In this document: positions 9,605-18,380 of the stretch, one piece after another
How the letters are laid out: each line of letters begins with the position of its first letter
Position numbering within the stretch: position 1 is the stretch's first letter
Assembly (NCBI GenBank): GCA_947461435.1
Contig: CANHLE010000011.1
Span: 1 to 59,941 of the forward strand
Direction: 5' to 3'
Length of the DNA stretch: 59,941 nt
Source of the DNA: Paracoccaceae bacterium
Lineage (GTDB): Bacteria > Pseudomonadota > Alphaproteobacteria > Rhodobacterales > Rhodobacteraceae
Program-made: the position numbers and the translations under genes
The notes under the pieces: model-generated
Told to the model about the DNA's origin: nothing
The model's input: only the letters and a program-made list of their open reading frames with translations
Databases searched by the model: none

Positions 9605-10981
9605 ATGAAAAAGCAGATCGTTCTTCACGTTGGTATGGACAAGACGGGGACGACGACCCTTCAGCAGTTCTTGCATGGCATGCGCGCGCAGCTTGAAACA
9701 GCGCATGGCCTTTTGGTGCCGCGCACCGGCCAATGGTCGGATCATTCGCATCATCCTTTCGCCTTTACCGCCTTGGGAGTGAACGGGTTCAAGGTTACGG
9801 ACATCGAAACACTGTTTGGCGACCTGGAAGCAGAAATGTCCGCAAGTGACGCCGACCAGGTTCTGCTGTCCTCCGAATGTCTGTTCAAGGTGCCGTACAG
9901 CCAACCGAACAGCCCGATCTGGATGCAATTTCGACGTCTTTTTTCACGGGTCAGGATCGTCATCTATGTCAGGCGGCAAGACAGCTGGATTGAATCGAGG
10001 CACCGACATTCCATCGTTAGCGGCCGAGAAATTTCCATCGAAAGCTTGGCAGAACCCTTTTTTGCCGACTACCGGACATATATCGATCAATGGGCCAATC
10101 TGTTCGGCAAGGACAATGTCACCGTCAGGCCGTTTGAAAAACAACAATGGGTCAACGGCGATATCTGCCAGGACTTTCTGTCGACGCTGGGCCTTCCATC
10201 GGGGGATGCGCTTTCGTTTACGGCGGCCGAAAACCAATCCTTTTCAAGCGCGGACGTACTTTTTCGATCCCGGTTGCACAGCTTGGGTCTGACACCGCCG
10301 AACTTGACCCGGATCAACCAAATTCTGGGGGGCCGGTTGCAGGAGGACTTGCCAAACTCCCCCATGATCTCACCCTCCCAAGCGCGCGAGATCATCCATC
10401 GGTACGAGGCGAGTAACGCAGGGATCGCGCGGGATTATCTGGGGCGAGAGTCAGGGGTTTTGTTTCTGGATCCTCTGCCCTGCGATGAAAATTGGGCACC
10501 GCCCTGCCTGACATTACAAACCGTGCAGGCGATTGCCGCAGCGATCGGTGCCACCGACTGGGAGTTGTACCGCGCGCTGTGCAAAGCAATTCAAGACAAC
10601 GGTCCTTCCACGGTCGAGATGGCCGAGGAAGATCCACTTTTGATCGGTTTCGCCAATGATCCCGAAACGCTGCTTGGCTTTGCGCAAACCACAATCGGCA
10701 GATTGCAAAAAGAGCGTGATCAGGAAAGGCAGGCCCGGGATGCGCAGGCAGAGGATATGCAGTTTCAAATTGCGCAACATGACCGTCTGATCGGCGATCT
10801 GAACACCCAAATTGAACACCAAGGTCTGCAGATTGCAGAGCGCGACGCGCAGATCACCCTGTTGAAAGACCAATTGAGCAGGCTTATGGAATCGCGGTCA
10901 TGGCGTCTGACGCGGCCAGTCCGCGCGACGACAACGTTGGTGCGCAAGGTCGCATCCGCCCTTCAAGATCGGAAAAGCTAA
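9605..10981 (+). CDS. PAPS-dependent sulfotransferase-like protein with C-terminal coiled coil
   Basis: A 458-residue protein. The N-terminus HVGMDKTGTTTLQQFL matches the 5'-phosphosulfate binding loop of sulfotransferases, and RIVIYVRRQDSWIES near residue 125 resembles the 3'-phosphate binding segment, so sulfation of a carbohydrate is the likely chemistry. Residues about 355-430 are Gln/Asp/Arg-rich heptads (ERDQERQARDAQAEDMQFQ), a probable coiled coil. The end carries LMESRSWRLTRPVR, a tail seen at the ends of polysaccharide glycosyltransferases. ATG 9605 is preferred over the adjacent TTG 9602. GC is near 50% in parts of the gene, lower than its neighbours, suggesting transfer. Confidence 0.75.
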   Translation: MKKQIVLHVGMDKTGTTTLQQFLHGMRAQLETAHGLLVPRTGQWSDHSHHPFAFTALGVNGFKVTDIETLFGDLEAEMSASDADQVLLSSECLFKVPYSQPNSPIWMQFRRLFSRVRIVIYVRRQDSWIESRHRHSIVSGREISIESLAEPFFADYRTYIDQWANLFGKDNVTVRPFEKQQWVNGDICQDFLSTLGLPSGDALSFTAAENQSFSSADVLFRSRLHSLGLTPPNLTRINQILGGRLQEDLPNSPMISPSQAREIIHRYEASNAGIARDYLGRESGVLFLDPLPCDENWAPPCLTLQTVQAIAAAIGATDWELYRALCKAIQDNGPSTVEMAEEDPLLIGFANDPETLLGFAQTTIGRLQKERDQERQARDAQAEDMQFQIAQHDRLIGDLNTQIEHQGLQIAERDAQITLLKDQLSRLMESRSWRLTRPVRATTTLVRKVASALQDRKS

Positions 10982-11192
10982 GCCTCAGATCTTAGGCCGC
11001 ATCCCGGGATTGGACGCACGAGCACCAGTAACGGCGCAGGGATGTTGGGTGTTGGACGCGGGCTTGTCCGCGCACGCCCTCCACCTTCACCAGCGCAATC
11101 CGGGGCAGGCGTTTGCTGCAGCCTTGACGGATCAAGGCGCGGCACAATTCATCGCCCCCTCGTTTCAATTCTGTAGGCCGCTGCCCAGCCGC

Positions 11193-12107
11193 CTATGCAA
11201 AGGGATCGGGGGCAATGTTCGCCCCGCAGACCAACACCGCCACCCGCTCTCCCTTGGCGGGTCGATAGCGCCCGCTTGTCAATGCGGCCAGCGCGACCGC
11301 CCCGGCAGGTTCCACCAATTGGCGCAAACTGCCCCACAAGAGCTGCTGTGCGGCGGTGATTGCGGCCTCGTCCACCAGAACCGATGTGACCGACCCTTTC
11401 GCCAACCCATAGCAGATTGCGCCGATCTGGCTGGCCCCCAAGGCATTTGCGGCGATCCCGCCCACCTCTACCTTCGCTTGGGGCCCCTCCTGTAGGGCAC
11501 GGTTCAAGGTCGGCGCCAACTCCGGCTCCACCGCGACGACCTTGCGCCGCCCGCCCAGCCACGCCAAAGCGCCCGCAATCAACCCGCCGCCGCCGACGGC
11601 GATCAACACGGTATCGGCGGCAAGACCTTGTGATTCCCATTCGCGCATCAAGCTGCCTTGGCCAGCGACGGTGGCGGGCGCGTCATAGGGATGCACCTGC
11701 ATTGCGCCCGTCCGCGCCGCGTGGGCCGCCGCAAGCGCCGCCGCGTCGGCGTAAAACCCCGGCACCACAACGCAGTCTGCACCTTGTGAGCGGATCAAGG
11801 CGATCTTGGCCGGACCGGCGATTTGCGGGACATAGATCGTGGCCGGCAATCCCAGCCGTGCCGCAGCGAAGGCCACCGCCGCCCCATGATTTCCGCCGCT
11901 GGCCGCAACGACCCCTGAGGCCGGCACCGGACCAGACAGAAGCGCGTTGAACGCACCCCTTGCCTTGAAACTGCCGGAATGCTGCATCTGCTCCATCTTC
12001 AACTCAACAGGGCCGACGCCCGGCACCTCCAGCGTCAAGACGGGCGTCTGGCGCACATGGCCCGCCACCCGCTGGCCTGCCGCCTCAATCTGTTCCTGCC
12101 AATCCAT
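11193..12107 (-). CDS. PLP-dependent threonine/serine dehydratase family protein
   Basis: A 304-residue fold-type II PLP enzyme. The Schiff-base lysine is in HSGSFKARGAFNAL, the Asn-containing loop is ASGGNHGAAVA, and the phosphate-binding glycine loop is AVGGGGLIAG. It lacks the ACT regulatory domain of biosynthetic IlvA, so a catabolic serine/threonine dehydratase or racemase is more likely than the isoleucine pathway enzyme. ATG 12107 has AAGGAGA about six bases upstream. It is divergent from the LOG-family gene at 12178. The 211 bases downstream (10982-11192) hold no gene that I can support. Confidence 0.9.
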   Translation of the reverse strand: MDWQEQIEAAGQRVAGHVRQTPVLTLEVPGVGPVELKMEQMQHSGSFKARGAFNALLSGPVPASGVVAASGGNHGAAVAFAAARLGLPATIYVPQIAGPAKIALIRSQGADCVVVPGFYADAAALAAAHAARTGAMQVHPYDAPATVAGQGSLMREWESQGLAADTVLIAVGGGGLIAGALAWLGGRRKVVAVEPELAPTLNRALQEGPQAKVEVGGIAANALGASQIGAICYGLAKGSVTSVLVDEAAITAAQQLLWGSLRQLVEPAGAVALAALTSGRYRPAKGERVAVLVCGANIAPDPFA

Positions 12108-12177
12108 GTCGCGTCTCCTTCCCATGTTGGACGTAACCCTATAGGTCTTGGGCGTAAGGTCCAGTGTGCAGGATAAG

Positions 12178-12993
12178 ATGAAAGACGAACCCCGCCCCCA
12201 CCCGTTTCGTGACTCCAACCAAGATATCGCCGCGACGAACCGACTGCCCGATACCCCGCAAACCCGAGCACCAGCGTATCGTTTGGCCTTTGCCGATACC
12301 GAATTCATGACCCGGGAAGAATTGCGACCGGTTCGGTTGCAGCTGGAACTTTTGAAACCGCAGATGATTTTGGACGAGCGCGGCATTCAATCGACTGTCG
12401 TTCTGTTCGGCGGTGCGCGCATTCCGTCCGGCGAAAATCGCCACAAGGCCAAAACCCCCATTCTTGCCGATCTGTCGAGCTTTTATGAGGAAGCCCGCCG
12501 GTTCGCGAGGTTGATCACCGAACGATCCTTGCAGCATTACGGTCGCGACTGGGTGATCTGCACGGGCGGGGGCCCCGGAGTGATGGAGGCGGGAAACCGC
12601 GGCGCAGATGAAGCGGGTGGCCAATCCATTGGCCTGAACATTGTGCTGCCTCATGAACAAGCCCCCAACGCCTTTGTGACGCCGGACTTTTCCTTCAACT
12701 TTCACTACTTCGCCATTCGCAAGATGCATTTCTTGATGCGCGCCCGTGCGCTGTGCATCTTTCCCGGTGGTTTTGGCACCTTGGACGAAATGTTCGAAGC
12801 CCTGACCCTGATCCAGACCGGACGGATGAAGCCGATCCCATTTTTGCTGTTTGGCCGTGCCTGGTGGGAGCGGATCATCGACTGGCAGCATCTGGCCGAG
12901 GCGGGCGTGATCGCCGAGTCGGACTTGTCATTGTTTCAGATTGTCGAGACAGCCGAAGAGGCGATCGCCGCCATCGATGGTTGGGGCACCTAA
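12178..12993 (+). CDS. LOG family protein (cytokinin-riboside phosphoribohydrolase-like)
   Basis: A 271-residue TIGR00730-type protein. The nucleotide-binding signatures are present: CTGGGPGVMEAGNRGADEA and FPGGFGTLDEMFEAL, the PGGxGTxxE core with its catalytic Arg/Glu. Family members cleave nucleoside 5'-monophosphates to base plus ribose 5-phosphate. It is longer than plant LOG proteins and has an N-terminal extension of about 70 residues, as in the larger bacterial subgroup. The ATG at 12178 follows AGGAT. The gene ends convergently and overlaps the HAD gene end by four bases (12990-12993). Confidence 0.88.
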   Translation: MKDEPRPHPFRDSNQDIAATNRLPDTPQTRAPAYRLAFADTEFMTREELRPVRLQLELLKPQMILDERGIQSTVVLFGGARIPSGENRHKAKTPILADLSSFYEEARRFARLITERSLQHYGRDWVICTGGGPGVMEAGNRGADEAGGQSIGLNIVLPHEQAPNAFVTPDFSFNFHYFAIRKMHFLMRARALCIFPGGFGTLDEMFEALTLIQTGRMKPIPFLLFGRAWWERIIDWQHLAEAGVIAESDLSLFQIVETAEEAIAAIDGWGT

Positions 12994-13634
12994 AGACCCA
13001 ACAGACCCGGCAAATCGGCCATGTCGCCAAACAGAATCGCGCCTTGTTCGGCCAAGGCGTCGCCGCCGTGGGGCGCATATCCAAAGCAGCGCATTCCTGC
13101 CGCACGGGCCGCGCGCGCACCGGTTGCGCTGTCTTCGATCACCACGGCGCGGGCAGGATCCACACCCAATTGACGCGCGGCATGAAGATAAAGATCGGGG
13201 GCGGGTTTGGGGCAGCCCAAGGTTTGGCCCGAATACAGATGCCCCGCAAAGGCGTCGCGTATCGCCGGGTGCTGGCCCAAGGTGATCGCCATCTTTTCAT
13301 CCGACCCGTTGGATCCGATGGCCATCGGGATCCCTGCCGCCGACAACCGTGCCACGACGGCGGTGATTCCCGGCACCAAGGGCACGCCCTGCCGCAACTT
13401 GGCATAAAGCCGCTGGTAAAAGCCATCGACCCAGTCCGCCGGCAAATCCGCGCCAAGACCCCGTGCCTTTTCGTAGAGCCCCGCCACGGTACCCCCCAGA
13501 AAAAGACGTTCCATCCCGGCGGTGTCAAGCGGCAGGCCAGCATCGGCAAGTTCTTGGCCCAGAAGGGAAAAGGCGATACCCTCGCTGTCGACGACAACAC
13601 CGTCGCAATCGAACAAAACGGCTGATGGAGTCAT
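12990..13634 (-). CDS. HAD family hydrolase, phosphoglycolate phosphatase/beta-phosphoglucomutase type
   Basis: A 214-residue haloacid dehalogenase-like phosphatase with an alpha-helical cap. Motif I is FDCDGVVVDSE near residue 8-18 (nucleophile Asp plus acid Asp), motif II is IGSNGSDEK, motif III Lys is in GCPKPAPDLYL and motif IV is VIEDSATGARAA. Substrate is not readable. It is coupled to rsmD by an ATGA overlap (start 13634, rsmD stop from 13631) and so probably forms the last gene of a ferredoxin reductase-rsmD-HAD operon. Confidence 0.9.
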   Translation of the reverse strand: MTPSAVLFDCDGVVVDSEGIAFSLLGQELADAGLPLDTAGMERLFLGGTVAGLYEKARGLGADLPADWVDGFYQRLYAKLRQGVPLVPGITAVVARLSAAGIPMAIGSNGSDEKMAITLGQHPAIRDAFAGHLYSGQTLGCPKPAPDLYLHAARQLGVDPARAVVIEDSATGARAARAAGMRCFGYAPHGGDALAEQGAILFGDMADLPGLLGL

Positions 13635-14194
13635 TCTTGAGCTTTCAGGATGGTGACGACGGTGTCGCCATATTTGCGCTGATCCAACCGGGCGAAACCG
13701 GGCAAAAGGGCGGGGGCGCTGCCCTCCTCCCAGATGACAAGCGCCCCCGGCGCAAGCCAGTTGCCGTTCCGGCAAGAGGCAAGCGCAATCTCTCCGAGGC
13801 CTTTACCATAGGGAGGATCGAGGAACAGCACAGAAAATGGGCCGCCGCGGTTTTCGGGTAATTTTCTGATGTCAAATCGCAAGATATCGGTTTCACCTTC
13901 GGCGCGCATCAGCGCGATATTCCGTTTGATAAGCGCGCGTGCCACTGGCCCGTCATCCACAAAAGAACACCAAGCCGCGCCGCGCGATAACGCCTCAAGG
14001 CCCAGTGCCCCGGTGCCGGCAAACAGATCAAGCACCCGGGCCCCGGCCAGCGGGCTGCCATAGCCGCCATTGATCAGCAGGTTGAAAATCGCTTCGCGGA
14101 CGCGGTCGGAGGTCGGGCGCAGATGCGCTTGTGCATCTCCGTCGCCCACGAGGGCCAGTTGCAGACCGCGCGCGCGGCCCCCGATGATCCTCAT
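13631..14194 (-). CDS. rsmD: 16S rRNA (guanine(966)-N(2))-methyltransferase
   Basis: A 187-residue SAM-dependent methyltransferase that modifies G966 of 16S rRNA in the small subunit. It begins with the family-typical MRIIGGRARGLQL, followed by RPTSDRVREAIFN, the SAM site VLDLFAGTGALGLEALSRGA and catalytic DPPYGKG. Full length for the family. It overlaps by ATGA both the preceding oxidoreductase stop (14191) and the following HAD start. Confidence 0.95.
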   Translation of the reverse strand: MRIIGGRARGLQLALVGDGDAQAHLRPTSDRVREAIFNLLINGGYGSPLAGARVLDLFAGTGALGLEALSRGAAWCSFVDDGPVARALIKRNIALMRAEGETDILRFDIRKLPENRGGPFSVLFLDPPYGKGLGEIALASCRNGNWLAPGALVIWEEGSAPALLPGFARLDQRKYGDTVVTILKAQE

Positions 14195-15399
14195 GCTTTC
14201 AACAGGTCTTTCAGGACTGTGCCCGGATCGGCCAAGGCCGCCTTTGAGGGCGACTTCCCGCTTTCGATCAGTCGCTTGCCCACCATGTAACCGCGGGGAT
14301 CATTCATCGCGTCGACGGCCAGCAGCGTATCGGCCTTGAAATACCAAAACGACACGGCGTCCCCCTCGGGCCCGCGCGTGACGATGGAATCATAGCCGGT
14401 GTTCAGTCCGGCAATCTGCAGTTTGCAATCGTACTGATCCGACCAGAACCAAGGCTTCGCGTCGTAGGGTTTGCCCGCGCCCATGATGTTTTCGGCCACA
14501 GCTTCGGCCTGATCGATGGCATTGCCCACCGATTCAAGGCGCAGCCGACCGCCTTTGTAAGGGAAACTCGCGCAATCCCCGGCGGACCAGATATGCGGAT
14601 CGGACGTGCGGCCAAATTCATCGGTCTTGATGCCGTTTTCGATCGTCAAACCCGCCGCTTCGGCCAAGGCGGTTCCCGGTAGGATGCCGACCCCGGCGAT
14701 CACGAAATCGGCTGGCAGTTCTCGTCCATCTGCAAGACGCACGCCCGTCACCCGGTCTTGGCCCAAAAGGCGGTCAAGCCCGGTGGATTCCAGAATGGTC
14801 ACGCCATGATCTTGGTGCAATTTACGCACATAGTCACTGGTTTCAGGTGCCGCGACCCGCTGCAAGATGCGCGGGGCCATTTCCAGCACCGTCACCTCCA
14901 ACCCCATTTTTCGGGCCACTGCGGCCGCTTCCAACCCGATGTAACCGCCACCCACAATCACCACGCGCCGCCCAGCGCCGAATTCGGGGCGCATCGCATC
15001 GACATCCGCCAAAGTACGCACGGTAAAGACGCCCGCCATATCCCCGCCGATGGCCGACGGCAGCTTGCGCGGTGTCGATCCTGTGGTCAGGATCAGGTCT
15101 GAATAAACAAGGACCTGCGAGCCGAGCGTTACTGTTTGTGCGGCAGCATCAATGGCGGTGACGTGCGTTCCGAGCAGCAGGGTTATGTTCTGGTCGGCGT
15201 AAAAATCCGACGAGCGCAGCCAAAGACGCTCTGCCTCCATGTCGCCCAGAAGATAGGCCTTCGACAAGGGGGGGCGCTGATAGGGGGGGCTTGGCTCTTC
15301 GCCAATCAGGGTGATCTGCTCGTCAAAACCCAAAGCCCGCAGTTTGGCCACCGCCGCCGCCCCAGCTTGGCCAGCCCCTACCACAACGATATGCGTCAT
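14191..15399 (-). CDS. FAD-dependent ferredoxin reductase family oxidoreductase
   Basis: A 402-residue NAD(P)H:ferredoxin reductase of the rhodocoxin/putidaredoxin reductase type. FAD binding is by VVVGAGQAGAAAVAKL at the N-terminus and PPLSKAYLLGD, NAD(P)H binding by VIVGGGYIGLEAAAVARKMG, and the second FAD motif is IWSAGDCASFPY. The C-terminal part matches the Reductase_C dimerisation domain. No ferredoxin or P450 gene lies nearby, so the electron acceptor is unknown. Start 15399 (MTHIVVVGAG) matches family N-termini. It is divergent from the peroxiredoxin gene. Confidence 0.9.
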   Translation of the reverse strand: MTHIVVVGAGQAGAAAVAKLRALGFDEQITLIGEEPSPPYQRPPLSKAYLLGDMEAERLWLRSSDFYADQNITLLLGTHVTAIDAAAQTVTLGSQVLVYSDLILTTGSTPRKLPSAIGGDMAGVFTVRTLADVDAMRPEFGAGRRVVIVGGGYIGLEAAAVARKMGLEVTVLEMAPRILQRVAAPETSDYVRKLHQDHGVTILESTGLDRLLGQDRVTGVRLADGRELPADFVIAGVGILPGTALAEAAGLTIENGIKTDEFGRTSDPHIWSAGDCASFPYKGGRLRLESVGNAIDQAEAVAENIMGAGKPYDAKPWFWSDQYDCKLQIAGLNTGYDSIVTRGPEGDAVSFWYFKADTLLAVDAMNDPRGYMVGKRLIESGKSPSKAALADPGTVLKDLLKA

Positions 15400-15477
15400 C
15401 ACATTGCCCTCTGGTCGTCTACGTTGGCAAACCCTATATCCCTGACTGACGCAAACGCAACGCAAGAGGGACGAGAT

Positions 15478-15966
15478 ATGACGATTTCAGTGGGATCCAA
15501 ACTTCCTGAGGCAACGCTGTTGTTCATGGGAGACAATGGCGCGGAGGCAGTTTCGATGGCCTCCAAACTCAAGGGCCGCAAGGTGGTGATCTTTGGCTTG
15601 CCTGGCGCCTATACCGGTACCTGCACCACCTCGCATGTGCCATCGTTCATGCGCGTGGCAGACAAGTTGCACGCCAAAGGCGTGGACGAAATCATCTGCC
15701 TGTCGGTGAACGACCCCTTCGTCATGAAGGCCTGGGGCGAGAGCACCGGTGCCGCCGCCAAGGGCATTACATTCCTTGCCGATGGGGATGCCAGCTTTAC
15801 CAAGGCCGCGGGACTGGAATTTAGCGTGCCGCATCTGGCCTTCTTTGATCGTTCCAAGCGCTATGCACTGTATGCCGTGGACGGGGTTGTAAGCGTGATG
15901 AACATGGGCGAAGAATCGAACGCATGTGAGATTTCGGGCGGCGAGGCGATGCTGGCCGCGATCTGA
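15478..15966 (+). CDS. Peroxiredoxin, Prx5 type
   Basis: A 162-residue thiol peroxidase of the Prx5/AhpC-TSA superfamily that reduces H2O2 and organic hydroperoxides, usually with glutathione or glutaredoxin as reductant. The peroxidatic cysteine sits in PGAYTGTCTTSHVPSF near residue 48. The usual proline of the PTxC motif is glycine here (TGTC). SVNDPFVMKAWG and the conserved Arg/Lys region follow. Start 15478 is preceded by AAGAGGG. A second cysteine (ESNACEISGG) near the C-terminus could be a resolving residue. Confidence 0.92.
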   Translation: MTISVGSKLPEATLLFMGDNGAEAVSMASKLKGRKVVIFGLPGAYTGTCTTSHVPSFMRVADKLHAKGVDEIICLSVNDPFVMKAWGESTGAAAKGITFLADGDASFTKAAGLEFSVPHLAFFDRSKRYALYAVDGVVSVMNMGEESNACEISGGEAMLAAI

Positions 15967-15975
15967 AACGATTGA

Positions 15976-16350
15976 TCAGGCGAGTCCGCGCCCAGCGGCG
16001 CGGGCTTCGCACAAGCAGGAAATAGGTTCCGAATGGTCGCGCACAACGGTCGCCTGATCGGCAATCTTGTCCATCATGCGGGCAAGAGCGATATCCAGTT
16101 CCGATAATCCGTTGCAGTCATGCGTGACAAGCGTCACATCAACCACATTGTATTTGTTGGACCATTCGGGATGATGCCCCGCTTTTTCTGCTGCCAATGC
16201 CGCGCGCGTCATGAACCCCCAAGCCTCTGAGAAATTCTTGAACTTCCACACCTTGCGGATGGCATCGCGCGAGGGAACGGCACCCCAACCGGTTTCGCCC
16301 AAGGCAGGCAAAAGGGCCGCGCGATCTGTAACGGAAAGGGGTGTTGCCAT
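15976..16350 (-). CDS. phhB: 4a-hydroxytetrahydrobiopterin dehydratase
   Basis: A 124-residue pterin-4a-carbinolamine dehydratase that regenerates dihydropterin after aromatic amino acid hydroxylation or in molybdopterin-related chemistry. The core motif is [30 protein letters not shown], shown in parts: AGHHPEWSN and [10 protein letters not shown]-terminal tail of about 25 residues with two cysteines ([14 protein letters not shown]) extends beyond the usual end. It lies 12 bases downstream of the DUF482 gene and is probably cotranscribed. Confidence 0.9.
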   Translation of the reverse strand: MATPLSVTDRAALLPALGETGWGAVPSRDAIRKVWKFKNFSEAWGFMTRAALAAEKAGHHPEWSNKYNVVDVTLVTHDCNGLSELDIALARMMDKIADQATVVRDHSEPISCLCEARAAGRGLA

Positions 16351-16362
16351 GGCTATAGTCCT

Positions 16363-17526
16363 TTAATCTTGATCGGTTTGCAGGGTTTTGCGGAAAGGTC
16401 CGTAGGCGGTGAGCACTTCTATCTCTTCGTCAACGGCACGGCGTTCTTGGGCAAGGTAGCGCACGACGGCCTCGCGGAAGCCCGGATCGGGAATATAGTG
16501 CAACGAATAAACGGGAACGGGCAGATAGCCCCTTGCAAGTTTATGCTCGCCCTGCGCGCCCGCTTCGACCCGCAAGCCATGGTCGATGGCAAAATCGATA
16601 GCTTGATAATAACACAGTTCGAAATGCAGGCAGGGGAAATCGGCAAGGCAGCCCCAGTAGCGGCCAAAAAGCGTATCACGCCCAATGAAATTCAGCGCAC
16701 CGGCCACCGCACGCGCACCATCGAAGGCCAAAACCAACAGAACATCATCGCGCAGTGTTTCGTGCATAAGGTCAAAAAAGCGCCGCGTCAGATAGGGCGT
16801 GCCCCATTTGCGGCCGCCGGTATCTTGGTAAAACGCCCACATTGCCGCCAGATGTTCCGGCAAGATCTGATCACCGGTCAATGCCTTGATCGTCAACCCG
16901 TGCGAGCGTGCCGTCTCACGTTCTTTTCGGATCATCTTGCGCTTGCGGCTGGACAACTGGCTTAGAAAATCATCGAAGCTGCGGTAGTTGCGATTTTCCC
17001 AATGATATTGCTGGGTCATGCGCAGCGCAGTCTCGCGGTGGCCATCCAGAGCGAGGGCCTCCTCTTCGGTGCAAAAGGTGATGTGCAGGCTGGACAGGCC
17101 ATTTCCTACGGTCAGATCGATGGCCGCATCCAAAAGCGCGGTGCGGTGGTGTATCGCGCCCAGAAACCGCCGCCCGGTCGCCGGGGTAAAGGGAACTGCG
17201 GCTTGCAGTTTGGGATAGTATTGACCGCCCGCACGTTGAAAGGCATCGGCCCAGCTGTGATCAAAAATGTATTCCCCTTGGGAATGGGATTTCAAATACA
17301 GCGGCATTGCAGCAACGGCGACGCCATTTTCTTTTAATATCAGAGGTTTTGGTTGCCATCCCGTGCCGGTGCCTGTGGATTTTGACCGATCCAGTGCAGC
17401 AAGAAACCGATGGGTGGTAAAAGGATCAATCGCGCGCCCCGTGCTGGATTCTGGGCAGGCGAGCGCATCCCATTCGGCGGCCGGAATTTCGGCCATGGCA
17501 TTGAGCAGGGAAACGTCGCGCGTCAT
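16363..17526 (-). CDS. DUF482/FemAB-like GNAT-fold protein
   Basis: A 387-residue member of the DUF482 (peptidogalycan biosynthesis/recognition) family, a double-GNAT relative of FemAB aminoacyl transferases. Diagnostic stretches are the N-terminal WDALACPESSTGRAIDPFTTHRF, seen here as DPFTTHRFLAALDRS, then LSSRKRKMIRKERE, RYWGCLADFPCLHFELCYY and GAQGEHKLARGYLP. Cytoplasmic, no signal or membrane segment. Biological substrate is not established for the family. It is likely cotranscribed with phhB. Upstream, 80 bases separate it from the GDPD gene. Confidence 0.85.
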   Translation of the reverse strand: MTRDVSLLNAMAEIPAAEWDALACPESSTGRAIDPFTTHRFLAALDRSKSTGTGTGWQPKPLILKENGVAVAAMPLYLKSHSQGEYIFDHSWADAFQRAGGQYYPKLQAAVPFTPATGRRFLGAIHHRTALLDAAIDLTVGNGLSSLHITFCTEEEALALDGHRETALRMTQQYHWENRNYRSFDDFLSQLSSRKRKMIRKERETARSHGLTIKALTGDQILPEHLAAMWAFYQDTGGRKWGTPYLTRRFFDLMHETLRDDVLLVLAFDGARAVAGALNFIGRDTLFGRYWGCLADFPCLHFELCYYQAIDFAIDHGLRVEAGAQGEHKLARGYLPVPVYSLHYIPDPGFREAVVRYLAQERRAVDEEIEVLTAYGPFRKTLQTDQD

Positions 17527-17606
17527 GGACAGCCCCGGTGTTTCCGCCCCCGGGATCCGAGGGGGAGGTTAACGAAACAGATCAAGTGGGTCAGCGCAAG
17601 AGAAGG

Positions 17607-18380
17607 TCAAGTGCCCAGGGCGGCAGGATAGTCTTCGAAGGTGATATTCTGCGCCAGTTTGCGTGCCTCTTGTTCGGCCAAGGCGGAACGGATCGTCCAA
17701 CACAAAATGACTGCGCCGTGCGCCGCCAGCGCCGCGACGCGCGCGCGGGCCAAGTCTTTGGCCTCGTGGCTGATGAAACTGCTTTCTGTGCGATCATAAT
17801 CAGGGATTTCGCGCAGATCGGCACAGCGCGCCGGATCAAGGGGGGCCCAATCGGCAGGATCATAGGCCGACGTGGTCAGCCCGCGTGGGATATGCGGGGC
17901 AAGACGGGCAAGATGGGCGATGGAGTGGGGGTTAAAGGACATCACGGCGACAGGGCCCCGATACACCGACAGAGCCGCCGCCGTGACCATTTCAAGCCGG
18001 GCATCGGTCTGTGACATGGTGTCGGTCTGATCCTTGATTTCGATCAACAGGGGTACCTTTCCCCGTATTTCGTCCAAGACCTGTGTCAGCGTGGGAACCG
18101 GGTCGGCACTGTCGCGCAGCGTCAAAGCTTGAAGTTCAGCCAAGGTCAGATCGCGCACAAAGCCTGACCCGTCGGTTAGTCGTTCAAGCCATTCATCGTG
18201 AAACACAACGGCAACCCCATCGTGCGTGAGTTGCAGATCAATCTCGATGCCATAGCCTGCGGAAACTGCCGCACGAACCGCGCCGATGGAGTTTTCGGGC
18301 CGGCCAGCGGCCCGGTTGTGATAGGCGCGGTGGGCGATGGGTGTGGTTACAAAGGCTGAGGGCAGGGATGGGCGGGTCAT
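17607..18380 (-). CDS. Glycerophosphodiester phosphodiesterase
   Basis: A 257-residue TIM-barrel GDPD that hydrolyses glycerophosphodiesters to sn-glycerol 3-phosphate and alcohol. The active-site pieces are visible: IAHRAYHN (catalytic His-Arg), RPENSIGAV, GIEIDLQLTHDG and VVFHDEWLERLTDG, then LIEIKDQ. No signal peptide, so a cytoplasmic UgpQ-like role in phospholipid salvage is likely. Start 18380 overlaps the RidA stop in an ATGA arrangement. Confidence 0.92.
   Translation of the reverse strand: MTRPSLPSAFVTTPIAHRAYHNRAAGRPENSIGAVRAAVSAGYGIEIDLQLTHDGVAVVFHDEWLERLTDGSGFVRDLTLAELQALTLRDSADPVPTLTQVLDEIRGKVPLLIEIKDQTDTMSQTDARLEMVTAAALSVYRGPVAVMSFNPHSIAHLARLAPHIPRGLTTSAYDPADWAPLDPARCADLREIPDYDRTESSFISHEAKDLARARVAALAAHGAVILCWTIRSALAEQEARKLAQNITFEDYPAALGT

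Noticed and set aside
11056-11071. CGCGG/CCGCG hairpin in the 10982-11192 gap
   Set aside because: Short GC inverted repeat, expected by chance at this GC, no T tract in either direction.
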